Assembly: GCA_947653505.1 (NCBI GenBank)
Contig: CANTHI010000201.1
Coordinates: 1 to 6,950 of the forward strand
Source: an uncultured Eubacterium sp.
Lineage (GTDB): Bacteria > Bacillota_A > Clostridia > Lachnospirales > Lachnospiraceae
Direction of reading: 5' to 3'
DNA: 6,950 nt
This document shows, in pieces, positions 1 to 6,529 of this stretch. Each line of letters opens with the position of its first letter. The first letter of the stretch is position 1. Both the position numbers and the translations under genes were made by a program. The notes under the pieces were generated by a model. That model ran no database searches. It was not told the origin of the DNA and worked only from the letters and a program-made list of their open reading frames with translations.

Positions 1-38
1 ATATAACAACACAAATCGTCCCCTTTAATTTTTTTACT

Positions 39-236
39 TCAATTTCCACGTCTACGTGCAAGATTTAATACCGCTTCTTTATCCAGAGTACTGATATTAT
101 AGTATTCATCTGCATATTTGTGCCCCGGATTTTTAGGGAGATAATCCACAGTAATTACGTAATATCCTAATTCTTTTGCCCTCTTTATAGCCGTCATCTG
201 AAAAAAATTTGCGCCAAGCATCATGATCTTTTTCAT
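39..236 (-). CDS. N-terminal fragment of a CarB-like ATP-grasp ligase, truncated by an early stop
   Basis: The 65-residue product reads as the pre-ATP-grasp (biotin-carboxylase/CarB N-terminal-like) domain. It opens with MKKIMMLGANFFQ, a Rossmann-type first strand and turn, followed by AIKRAKELGYYVITVDY and then NPGHKYADEYYNIS, a pattern typical of ATP-grasp enzymes that join amino or carboxylic acids to amines. Whole proteins of this type are usually 300-400 residues, so the ATP-binding and catalytic domains are missing. The reading frame stops at TGA (39-41), just after VLNLA, where the family normally continues toward an IDG-type strand. The start is well supported: AGAGGTGG at 241-248 lies four bases before the ATG. 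It begins 37 bases after the dehydratase stop, so it is probably the last operon gene. A one-base shift near 50-55 gives a frame open to the window edge, so this may be a frameshifted gene or a remnant. The substrate cannot be inferred. Confidence 0.7.
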   Translation of the reverse strand: MKKIMMLGANFFQMTAIKRAKELGYYVITVDYLPKNPGHKYADEYYNISTLDKEAVLNLARRRGN

Positions 237-240
237 AAAA

Positions 241-248
241 CCACCTCT
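241..248 (-). promoter_or_regulatory. Ribosome binding site of the ATP-grasp fragment
   Basis: On the minus strand AGAGGTGG precedes the ATG at 236 by four bases (TTTT). The intact, strong site shows that the gene start is genuine even though the coding region breaks off after 65 codons. Confidence 0.65.
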
Positions 249-273
249 TTTTTCCTATGGACTTAAGTTCCAT

Positions 274-1665
274 TTACACATCCAGCAGCACAAGCAGGTT
301 CCTCAGCTGTATATTCACACAGTTATTAAACTGCACCATCAGATTCAGCGTGGCAAAATCAACCCAGAAATACCCTGGCGGCAGGTCTTCCCCGATTTCT
401 TCCATCCCCGCCTCAATGATCACATTCCGGTTCTCCTCATGGTAAAACCTGCCGCCTTCTTCGGAAAGGACCACGTCTTTGATAACCCCTTCCTGCTTAT
501 CCAGTTTCCGCAGGAACAGTTCCTCGATCCGGTTGTGCCTGTTCCTTTTATTGGTTGGTTCCAGCTGCACCGCCGGCCCGACCTCGGCCCCGTCAAAACA
601 CCCGATTTCCGGCTTGACGCATACGAGGAACATCCTCACGCCGCCCTGCACGCTTGTAAAGATTCCAAGCACCGCCCTGCCGTTTGCCTCGATCAGAGGC
701 TGCTCCCAGTACTGCACTTCCCGCCCTTCGATCTCGATATTGCAGTAAATGACCTTAAAATCATATGGCGCCCGGCATACGATCTCCTGTTTATTGATCT
801 CCCAGCTTTTCAGGCTCCTCAGCGGCACCAGCCGCGACCGGTCTTTCCGGTTCATCTTATAATCATTCATCCGGTTGAATACCGCATGCATCCGGCTGTA
901 AGATATCCCTCCGAATATGGAGCGGAATAAGGCCCTGTCCCGGAACATTGCTTCAATTTCCGCCGCTTCCCCGTCAGACAGCAGGTTTCTGGAAAACGGG
1001 ATGCATGACAGCACCGTCCGCGTATCCATGTTGACCAGGTTGTCGACCTTCATCAGCTCCTTGACCTGCCCGAGCGTCATCCAGCAGTGGCTCTCCAGCA
1101 CTTCTATGTCCGTGTCCACATATAGGATGATGTTCCGGTTCCTCTTCTTGTAAAACCTTGACGACTGCTCTGACTGGATCTGGTCGGCAATAATCCCATA
1201 CCTGTCCGAATGGATAAAATATTCCAGGTAAGCGGGCGTGTCCCCTCCGTGCATCCTCGTAAAATTGCTTTTTGTTGCCTGTATCGTCGGTGATATCTGG
1301 ATCTTGTTGACATTTCCCGGCTCTACCTTTGCCTGCATGAGGAAATTCAGGACGCCGTCCACTTTCCTGCACAGAATCCCCAGATACCCGATCTCGTCCT
1401 GTATGATAATCGGCTGCTCCCGTATGATCTTATCCTCTTCGATCTCCTGGTACCCTGCCAGCTGGAAAAAGCTGTTGTTCTTATTCCGGATATACCCGTC
1501 TTTCTCATCGTAATACCAGAACCCGTCGTATAAGAAATCAATCTTGCGGATACTGACGTTCAGGTTCTGCCGGCGCTGCGCAATCCATCTGTGGATATCA
1601 TCCAGCGAATTGACAGAACCACGGGTGTTCCTCCACGATTTTATGATATCGTATGCGATTCCCAT
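274..1665 (-). CDS. NDP-hexose 2,3-dehydratase (EvaA/KijB/SpnO type)
   Basis: The enzyme is predicted to remove water across C2-C3 of dTDP-4-keto-6-deoxyglucose, the first step of sugar 2-deoxygenation; its unstable product must be reduced by a partner 3-ketoreductase, here the gene just upstream. The 463-residue length fits the family (about 450-480). The protein is an internal duplication, as known for EvaA with its two Nudix-like halves. Half one has DGFWYYDEKDGYIRN (47-61), EQPIIIQDEIGYLGI (83-97), RFYKKRNRNII (170-180) and CWMTLGQVKELM (194-205). Half two repeats these as YWEQPLIEANGRAVLGI (319-335), RFYHEENRNVII (406-417) and FWVDFATLNLMVQFNNCVN (433-451). I chose the ATG at 1665 because AGGAGG lies five bases upstream. 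A GTG at 1731 would add 22 residues, but these translate the GTAACAGTTCA repeat, and its only Shine-Dalgarno-like bases abut it. Catalytic residues cannot be assigned with certainty from sequence alone. Confidence 0.92.
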   Translation of the reverse strand: MGIAYDIIKSWRNTRGSVNSLDDIHRWIAQRRQNLNVSIRKIDFLYDGFWYYDEKDGYIRNKNNSFFQLAGYQEIEEDKIIREQPIIIQDEIGYLGILCRKVDGVLNFLMQAKVEPGNVNKIQISPTIQATKSNFTRMHGGDTPAYLEYFIHSDRYGIIADQIQSEQSSRFYKKRNRNIILYVDTDIEVLESHCWMTLGQVKELMKVDNLVNMDTRTVLSCIPFSRNLLSDGEAAEIEAMFRDRALFRSIFGGISYSRMHAVFNRMNDYKMNRKDRSRLVPLRSLKSWEINKQEIVCRAPYDFKVIYCNIEIEGREVQYWEQPLIEANGRAVLGIFTSVQGGVRMFLVCVKPEIGCFDGAEVGPAVQLEPTNKRNRHNRIEELFLRKLDKQEGVIKDVVLSEEGGRFYHEENRNVIIEAGMEEIGEDLPPGYFWVDFATLNLMVQFNNCVNIQLRNLLVLLDV

Positions 1666-1670
1666 CTTAT

Positions 1671-1676
1671 CCTCCT
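1671..1676 (-). promoter_or_regulatory. Ribosome binding site that fixes the dehydratase start
   Basis: A perfect AGGAGG on the minus strand sits five bases (ATAAG) before the ATG at 1663-1665. It favours this ATG over the upstream in-frame GTG at 1731 and removes a 22-residue extension that would encode repeat DNA. Confidence 0.85.
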
Positions 1677-1686
1677 CTATGCCCCT

Positions 1687-1721
1687 GTAACAGTTCAGAT
1701 ACCTGCACTGTCCGCGATGGG
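1687..1721. repeat. Partial copy of the GTAACAGTTCA repeat between reductase and dehydratase genes
   Basis: The plus strand starts with GTAACAGTTCAGATA (1687-1701), whose exact reverse complement occurs at 6588-6602. GATACCTGCA (1698-1707) is the reverse complement of 6525-6534, and CGCGATGGG (1713-1721) is the reverse complement of 6538-6546. Three words shared with a single 80-base region point to a common repeat family, here shortened or rearranged. It fills much of the 73-base gap between the two genes, whereas the other operon gaps are 12-13 bases. I do not recognise a named element. Confidence 0.6.
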
Positions 1722-1730
1722 ATTTTTTCA

Positions 1731-1735
1731 CTCCT
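1731..1735 (-). promoter_or_regulatory. Orphan Shine-Dalgarno-like AGGAG after the reductase stop
   Basis: AGGAG follows the reductase TGA by three bases, at the place where the two upstream junctions carry their functional site. Seven bases on (TGAAAAA) there is ATC rather than ATG, and the repeat-derived CCCATCGCG begins right there. It looks like the leader of a former gene start that the repeat overwrote. The GTG touching AGGAG is too close to be an efficient start. Confidence 0.35.
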
Positions 1736-1738
1736 GAA

Positions 1739-2752
1739 TCATGTTCCCACGGTCTTTGCAGCGGAGTGCAGGGACCTGCCTGGACTGTTCTTCCTGCTGC
1801 AGCTTAAAACTTCATCCACCAGCTTCGCCTGCAGGAGTATTTCCCGGTACATCTCCCTGCGCCTGCCGCTGTCTGTGGTCTCTTCATAAAATGCTTCGAT
1901 GGAATGCAGAAACTGTGAATCCTTCTGCAGGCTTATGACCTCTGTGTTCCCCTCCGACTCAATCCGTATGGCCGGCTCATAATCCGGCGGAGCCGTAAAA
2001 ATGCGGTCCGCAACGATCCTCCCCGTGCTTCCCCATACCTCCAGCCTGCATGTGTAACAGCAGTCCATCCCGAATCCAATCTGGCACGTCTGCCCGGAGC
2101 CGTTGGACAGGACCGCGCTGCCATACATATCCACTTCATATCCTGGCAGGCCGCACAGCTGTGCGGCATCCACTTTTACACTGTCCCCCAGCAGCAGCGC
2201 GGCCAGTCTGAGCGTATAGCCGCCGGCATCCAGCAATGCGCCGCCTCCCAGTGCCTGGCTGTAGCGGAAATCATCCCCCGCGCGCAGCGGGAACCCGAAA
2301 TCGGCCCTGGCCAGCCGCAGGCTGCCGATCCGTCCTTCCCGTATCAGTTTTCGGATCTCACCCATCTGCAGATGGTATTGGAACATATAATTTTCATGCA
2401 GGGCCAGTCCCCTGCTTTCCGCCAGATCTGTCAGCTTTTTTGTCAGGCGGTACTCCGTGGTGGAAGGCTTTTCTACCAGCACATGCTTTCCGGCTTCCAG
2501 CGCACGTGCGGCCCACTGGAAATGCAGGGCCGGCGGCTGCGGGATATATACGGCCTGGATATCCTGGCGCTTTAATATGCTTTCAAAATCCGCTTCCCGC
2601 TCCAGTCCGTATCTGCCGCAGAACGGTTCCAGCCTGTCCCTGTCATATTCTTCTGCCGCCGCAAGCACCCGGATGCCTTCTGCCGCAAGCGCCGCCGGCA
2701 TAAACCGCCGGTATGCGATCTCAGAGCACCCTAATACACCTATATTTAACAT
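1739..2752 (-). CDS. Gfo/Idh/MocA oxidoreductase, probable NDP-hexose 3-ketoreductase (KijD10/SpnN type)
   Basis: The predicted role is NAD(P)H-dependent reduction of the C3 ketone in dTDP-3,4-diketo-2,6-dideoxyglucose, the labile product of the 2,3-dehydratase. The 337-residue protein begins with a Rossmann fold (IGVLGCSEIA, 4-13) followed by YRRFMPA, a start characteristic of NDP-hexose 3-ketoreductases. VLVEKP (91-96) carries the conserved lysine K95 of the family. GGGALLDAGGY (169-179) ends in tyrosine where many Gfo/Idh/MocA enzymes have histidine; KijD10 is known to have tyrosine at the corresponding site. The ATG at 2752 follows GGGAGGAG at very short spacing. It lies 12 bases after the aminotransferase stop and directly before the dehydratase, and that pairing strengthens the assignment. 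The C-terminus has a tail of about 20 polar residues. GC content is the highest in the window (44 of 60 bases at 2281-2340). The C3 stereochemistry cannot be read from the sequence. Confidence 0.9.
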   Translation of the reverse strand: MLNIGVLGCSEIAYRRFMPAALAAEGIRVLAAAEEYDRDRLEPFCGRYGLEREADFESILKRQDIQAVYIPQPPALHFQWAARALEAGKHVLVEKPSTTEYRLTKKLTDLAESRGLALHENYMFQYHLQMGEIRKLIREGRIGSLRLARADFGFPLRAGDDFRYSQALGGGALLDAGGYTLRLAALLLGDSVKVDAAQLCGLPGYEVDMYGSAVLSNGSGQTCQIGFGMDCCYTCRLEVWGSTGRIVADRIFTAPPDYEPAIRIESEGNTEVISLQKDSQFLHSIEAFYEETTDSGRRREMYREILLQAKLVDEVLSCSRKNSPGRSLHSAAKTVGT

Positions 2753-2754
2753 GG

Positions 2755-2767
2755 CTCCTCCCTGTCA
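2755..2767 (-). promoter_or_regulatory. Stop/ribosome-binding junction, aminotransferase to reductase
   Basis: TGACAGGGAGGAG combines the aminotransferase stop codon with the reductase ribosome binding site, followed by CC and the ATG at 2752. The same 13 bases occur at 3902-3914. The close coupling supports one transcript. Confidence 0.7.
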
Positions 2768-3898
2768 TCCATGACACAGTATCTGTCTGACCGCATCCGA
2801 CACAAAAGCTGCCTCATCCTTTGTCATATCCGCATAAAGCGGAAGCCTCAGCACCCGTTCCCCGTAATCTTCCGTAACCGGACACATTTCAGGATGGTAG
2901 CCAAGCTTTTTCCCCATCGGGGAAGAATGCAGCGGCACATAACAGATATATGCATAAATCTGCTTTTCTTTTAATTTTTCCGTCAGCCTGTCCCTGATTT
3001 CAGCGGAAGGCAGGATGATATTATACATATGGCCGTTGTGTTCGATATTTTCCGGCAGTACCGGGCGTCTGAGAAGCCCCTTTTTTTCCAGGTCTTCCAG
3101 CTCCCCGTGATAAGTATCCCAGACTCCTTTCCGCTTTTCCATGATCTCATCATACCGTTCCAGCTGCGCATACAGCACCGCCGCCAGCACATCCGACGGC
3201 AGGAACGAGGAACCGATATCCTGCCAGGTATATTTATCCGCCATGCCTCCCAGCACCTGGCGCCTGTTCGTGCCTTTTTCCCGGATGATTTCCGCACGTT
3301 CCAGGTATTTTGCGTCACGGATCACCAGCCCGCCTCCTTCACCCATAGAATAATTTTTCGTCTCATGAAAGCTGTAGCATCCAAAGTCGCCCAGCGTCCC
3401 CGCATACCGCCCCTTATACAGGGAGCCGACGGCCTGGGCCGCGTCTTCAATGACAAACAGGCCATATTTTTTTGCGGTCTGATTTACCGTATCCATCTCA
3501 CAGGGGACACCGGCATAATCAACGGTATAAACAGCCTTTGTCCTGTCTGTAACCAGTTCTTCTATCCTATTTTCATCCATATTCATCGTATCTTCGCGGA
3601 TATCACAAAATACAGGCACTGCCCCGCGCAGCATAAACGCGTTTGCCGTAGAAGAAAACGTAAATGACGGAACAATGACCTCATCCCCCGGCTGCAGGCT
3701 GGCCAGCAGGGAAGCCATCTCCAGCGCGGTTGTCCCGGAGGTTGTCAGCAGCATCTGTCCAATGCCCATCAGCTCCCTGAATTTTTCATATACCTTCATC
3801 GTATACATGCCGTCCCCGGCTGTCTTTGCATTCCGCAGGGCGTCCGCGGCATAAGCAAGTTCTTTTTCTGTAACAGAAGCTTTATTAAAAGGAATCAT
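2765..3898 (-). CDS. wecE: dTDP-4-keto-6-deoxyhexose 4-aminotransferase (WecE/RffA family)
   Basis: This is a PLP-dependent sugar aminotransferase of the DegT/DnrJ/EryC1 family that transfers an amino group, typically from glutamate, to the C4 ketone of a dTDP-4-keto sugar. The 377-residue length fits WecE. Visible motifs are MIPFNKA at the start, TSGTTALEMA (53-62, cofactor phosphate contact), PGDEVIVPSFTFSSTANAF (70-88), VIEDAAQ (149-155, with the aspartate that contacts the PLP ring nitrogen), SFHETKNYSMGEGG (176-189, with K181 as the likely Schiff-base lysine), and IREKGTNRR plus DKYTWQDIGSSF (205-232), a stretch nearly identical to E. coli WecE. WecE makes dTDP-4-amino-4,6-dideoxygalactose. 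Beside a 2-deoxygenation pair it could instead act on a 2-deoxy 4-keto sugar, as SpnR does in forosamine synthesis. The ATG is supported by GGGAGGAG five bases or fewer upstream, 13 bases after the membrane-protein stop. Confidence 0.94.
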   Translation of the reverse strand: MIPFNKASVTEKELAYAADALRNAKTAGDGMYTMKVYEKFRELMGIGQMLLTTSGTTALEMASLLASLQPGDEVIVPSFTFSSTANAFMLRGAVPVFCDIREDTMNMDENRIEELVTDRTKAVYTVDYAGVPCEMDTVNQTAKKYGLFVIEDAAQAVGSLYKGRYAGTLGDFGCYSFHETKNYSMGEGGGLVIRDAKYLERAEIIREKGTNRRQVLGGMADKYTWQDIGSSFLPSDVLAAVLYAQLERYDEIMEKRKGVWDTYHGELEDLEKKGLLRRPVLPENIEHNGHMYNIILPSAEIRDRLTEKLKEKQIYAYICYVPLHSSPMGKKLGYHPEMCPVTEDYGERVLRLPLYADMTKDEAAFVSDAVRQILCHG

Positions 3899-3901
3899 AA
3901 T

Positions 3902-3914
3902 CTCCTCCCTGTCA
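3902..3914 (-). promoter_or_regulatory. Stop/ribosome-binding junction, membrane protein to aminotransferase
   Basis: TGACAGGGAGGAG contains the membrane-protein TGA and the aminotransferase ribosome binding site, followed by ATT and the ATG at 3898. It is identical over 13 bases to the next junction at 2755-2767. Confidence 0.7.
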
Positions 3915-6440
3915 TTTCTTTTTCAGTGATATGTTTTTTACTTTGATCGTTCCTGTTCCATCCGATGCAACTGGCAGTTCCACACCATACGCATCTTCCT
4001 GCAATGCAAATTCCACTTCATTATGTCCCGGTTTTAACAGATATTCCGTAATCGTTTCCGTCCCCGCGGCAGAAGTTATCCGGCACAGAACCTCCCCCGT
4101 CATTTCCACATCGGCACTCAGCAGATACCTGCCGGCTTCCAGATACAGATAAGGCCCGTAGATATAAGCGTTTTCCGGAATATAAATCGTCTTTTCCCCG
4201 ATATTCTCTGCCTGCCCTGCGCACATCTGCGCGGTATAATCTGTCCTGGTACCCGTCATGGTATCTTCCAGCATTACCCTGCGCAGCTTTATCCGGCTGC
4301 CCTCTTTGGAATAAATGGGAAACTCTACCTGAAAGGCCATCTCCTCCAGTCCGAACGCAATCTCGTTCATCCCCGGCTTTAACCTGTACGTTTTGATATT
4401 CCTCTTTCCGGAATCCGCCGTTATCACACATTCTGTCTCTTTTTCCAGATCTGCGTCTATCACCAGCCTGTAGCTTCCCGCTTTCAGGTTCAGATAGGGC
4501 CCATAAATAAACTGTCCGTCCCGCAGGCTCCAGATCACCGGTTCATCCCGGACTGCCCCGGATAACAGCATCCGGTCCGTATAATCGGTCTCATCTTTCC
4601 ACGACAGAAAACCGTTCTTTGCGATATCATGATCCCAGACGTATACGTACATATCATGCAGTAAAAATGTCTCTTTTGTTTTTCCATACACATGTTCCAG
4701 TCCGTTTCCCACAGACTGGTTTTCTTCGGCGCTCAGCAGCAGAAAAGATCCCTGGTCCTGCGGATCAAATCTTTCTGTATCTACCAGCCATTGGAAAGGC
4801 GTTAAACCCGGTGATTCTGCCGAACCATTAACCGCTGCAAAACGCAGTTCCAGATCCGAATAGATCTCGGTTACATATGCATTCCAATATGTCGCATATC
4901 CTTTATACTCATCCAGTCCTCTGGAAACCAGTTCCCTTGCGAACTGTTTCCTGCTTTCGATCACGCCATCCCACCCCACACTCTTCTTTAACATCGTTGC
5001 GGCAGACAGTACGGATGCTGAGAAAACCATAACCGTCCAGAATAATCTGCAGTCCTGCCGCCTGTTACCGATCCAGTATTTCATCATATATCCGGATGAT
5101 ACCATGACGGATATATATTCCATGGAAAGCATATACCGGCCCGTAGAAGCCTTTCCAAACAGAACGCCAAGCAATAGAAAAATGAAATTGTGAAACACCA
5201 TAAATGCGAACAAAAACTGAACCCCTTTTGTTTCCTTTCTGATCTTTTTTGCCTGAAGTACCGGTATGATAAAGACCAGAAGCAGACAGACACTGACCGA
5301 TACCATATTCTGAATGCCGGCAGCTGTAAATAACCCGGCTCCTCCTGAAAATCCGAAATTTTCAAACATATCCAATATGACAGTGATCAGATTATCCCAC
5401 AGCCCTTGTAAAGAGTCTGTAAATATCAGTTCACCGTTCACAGTCTGATTTACCGTGTGTGTCCGGCAGACCGTTTTATAGATCATCCCATAGCTTACCG
5501 CAGCCGGGAGCACGATGAGGCCTGTATAAAATCCGAACCTTTTCCATATTTTTTTCCATTCCGGATCCGGATTGTCTTTGTTTTCAAAATACAGCATTGC
5601 CGTGCAGGCAAGCCATAAAGGTACGACTAATTCAGCAAAGCAGCGGAGCCCTATGACATTTGCAGACAGATTCAGAAAAATAAAAAGCAGTACCATCCAC
5701 CTGCGGTATTTTTCATACAGAATCATGTACACCAGTAATGTAAAAACAACGATCCACAGCAGTACACCCATATATGCCGCCGAATAAAGATTTACGTCTA
5801 TGCATCCCTGCATAAAAATCAGGACAGCCGGTATACTGATTATCCAGGAATTATTTTTCGTGACCTTTTTATCCTGTATGTACATACACAGGACTGTCAC
5901 AAGCACACGCGCCACAGAAGCCATCTGCCTGGCCAGACTCTGGTTTTTCATGAAAAACGTAAATGGAAGCGTAAACAGCTCCAGTGACAGAAACCATAGT
6001 TCCCCATTTGCATAAGCCCATGTATCCGGAAATATACTTTTATGTCTGATCTGGCTTTGTGCCAGCAATACAGCAGAAGCCGTATCGGAGTTCATGGAAG
6101 CCTGTCCGCATGTCAGCACCGAATACACCGCAATCCCTGCTCCAATCAGACACAGCCGGGACAGGATCAGCTGTACATTTATTCTCTTTTTTTCCAGGAT
6201 CACCTGAAAGAAAAACATCAAAAGAATTGAACAAATATATTCGAAAACAACATATTCGTAAACCGTCCAGGATGGCCGGACTGCCGCGCAGACCGCAACA
6301 CCAGCAGCCAGAAGCACAGAGAAAGAAACTGCATATCTCACGCGTTTTTGGATCGTATCGTTTTGTTTTCGTGTAAACAGACTGCATATGACAACCGGTA
6401 AAAATATTAGAACTGCCGCGATTATAATTGTCCTCATCAT
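3912..6440 (-). CDS. Polytopic membrane protein, candidate GT-C glycosyltransferase with duplicated extracytoplasmic C-terminus
   Basis: The 842-residue protein has roughly 13-15 hydrophobic segments between residues 3 and 485 (for example 3-21, 37-55, 64-82, 224-242, 407-428, 465-485), then a soluble region from about 490 to the end. The predicted first large outer loop carries MNSDTASAVLLAQ (116-128) and ELWFLSLEL (147-155), resembling the acidic loop of GT-C enzymes that use lipid-linked sugars. The catalytic role is therefore an inference, with D119 a candidate. The soluble part contains YATYWNAYVTEIYSDLELR (515-533) and ends in two tandem 115-residue units. I start at the ATG at 6440 because GGGAG lies six bases upstream; the frame stays open to 6542, but those extra 34 residues translate hairpin repeat DNA. 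It leads the sugar-synthesis operon and may transfer the resulting sugar. Polymerase or flippase roles are less likely but not excluded. Confidence 0.75.
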   Translation of the reverse strand: MMRTIIIAAVLIFLPVVICSLFTRKQNDTIQKRVRYAVSFSVLLAAGVAVCAAVRPSWTVYEYVVFEYICSILLMFFFQVILEKKRINVQLILSRLCLIGAGIAVYSVLTCGQASMNSDTASAVLLAQSQIRHKSIFPDTWAYANGELWFLSLELFTLPFTFFMKNQSLARQMASVARVLVTVLCMYIQDKKVTKNNSWIISIPAVLIFMQGCIDVNLYSAAYMGVLLWIVVFTLLVYMILYEKYRRWMVLLFIFLNLSANVIGLRCFAELVVPLWLACTAMLYFENKDNPDPEWKKIWKRFGFYTGLIVLPAAVSYGMIYKTVCRTHTVNQTVNGELIFTDSLQGLWDNLITVILDMFENFGFSGGAGLFTAAGIQNMVSVSVCLLLVFIIPVLQAKKIRKETKGVQFLFAFMVFHNFIFLLLGVLFGKASTGRYMLSMEYISVMVSSGYMMKYWIGNRRQDCRLFWTVMVFSASVLSAATMLKKSVGWDGVIESRKQFARELVSRGLDEYKGYATYWNAYVTEIYSDLELRFAAVNGSAESPGLTPFQWLVDTERFDPQDQGSFLLLSAEENQSVGNGLEHVYGKTKETFLLHDMYVYVWDHDIAKNGFLSWKDETDYTDRMLLSGAVRDEPVIWSLRDGQFIYGPYLNLKAGSYRLVIDADLEKETECVITADSGKRNIKTYRLKPGMNEIAFGLEEMAFQVEFPIYSKEGSRIKLRRVMLEDTMTGTRTDYTAQMCAGQAENIGEKTIYIPENAYIYGPYLYLEAGRYLLSADVEMTGEVLCRITSAAGTETITEYLLKPGHNEVEFALQEDAYGVELPVASDGTGTIKVKNISLKKK
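3915..4589 (-). repeat. Two tandem 115-residue units in the membrane protein C-terminus
   Basis: Unit one (residues 618-732, bases 4245-4589) and unit two (733-842, bases 3915-4244) align without large gaps. Shared landmarks at a constant 115-residue offset are TDYT (618, 733), IYGPYL (645, 760), AGSYRL/AGRYLL (654, 769), YRLKPGMNE/YLLKPGHNE (685, 800) and VEFP/VELP (705, 820). The pattern of short alternating strands suggests a beta-sandwich, perhaps carbohydrate-binding. The DNA copies are clearly diverged, so the duplication is old. Confidence 0.85.
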
Positions 6441-6446
6441 TCTTTT

Positions 6447-6451
6447 CTCCC
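6447..6451 (-). promoter_or_regulatory. Ribosome binding site of the membrane protein
   Basis: GGGAG on the minus strand precedes the ATG at 6440 by six bases (AAAAGA). It directly follows the inverted repeat 6452-6468, so folding of that hairpin could affect ribosome access. The site decides the start against the longer frame opening at 6542. Confidence 0.65.
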
Positions 6452-6468
6452 ACCAGATAATTTCTGGT
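6452..6468. repeat. Inverted repeat abutting the membrane-protein ribosome binding site
   Basis: ACCAGATAATTTCTGGT has perfect six-base arms (6452-6457 and 6463-6468) around a five-base loop. It touches GGGAG at 6447-6451 and overlaps the first two bases of GTAACAGTTCA at 6467-6477. It could be a translational control hairpin or an operator-like palindrome; no regulator is visible nearby. Confidence 0.5.
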
Positions 6469-6481
6469 AACAGTTCAGGCA

Positions 6482-6506
6482 GGTCTGCGCATGTGCTGCG
6501 CTGACC
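6482..6506. repeat. Hairpin with interrupted 4+5 base-pair stem
   Basis: GGTC (6482-6485) pairs with GACC (6503-6506), and GCGCA (6487-6491) with TGCGC (6497-6501). A single T-T mismatch separates the two stems, and the loop is TGTGC. Confidence 0.6.
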
Positions 6507-6529
6507 GTATGAAAATGTAGTGGTTGCAG

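Noticed and set aside
223..930. Plus-strand open frame of 235 codons
   Set aside because: It lies antisense to the well-supported 2,3-dehydratase, is rich in P, H and F with no domain, and lacks a ribosome binding site; it is a shadow frame.
974..1372. Minus-strand 132-codon frame inside the dehydratase
   Set aside because: It overlaps the dehydratase in another frame and has no conserved pattern; the dehydratase frame carries the family repeats across the same bases.
1666..1731. GTG start at 1731 for the dehydratase
   Set aside because: The added residues encode the repeat relic, and AGGAG directly touches the GTG, while AGGAGG is ideally placed for the ATG at 1665.
2236..2703. Plus-strand open frame of 155 codons
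   Set aside because: It is antisense to the GC-rich reductase gene; high GC makes chance stop-free frames likely, and the P/A/R-rich translation shows no fold.
3029..3667. Plus-strand open frame of 212 codons
   Set aside because: It is fully antisense to the aminotransferase, whose motifs are unmistakable, and its composition is that of a shadow frame.
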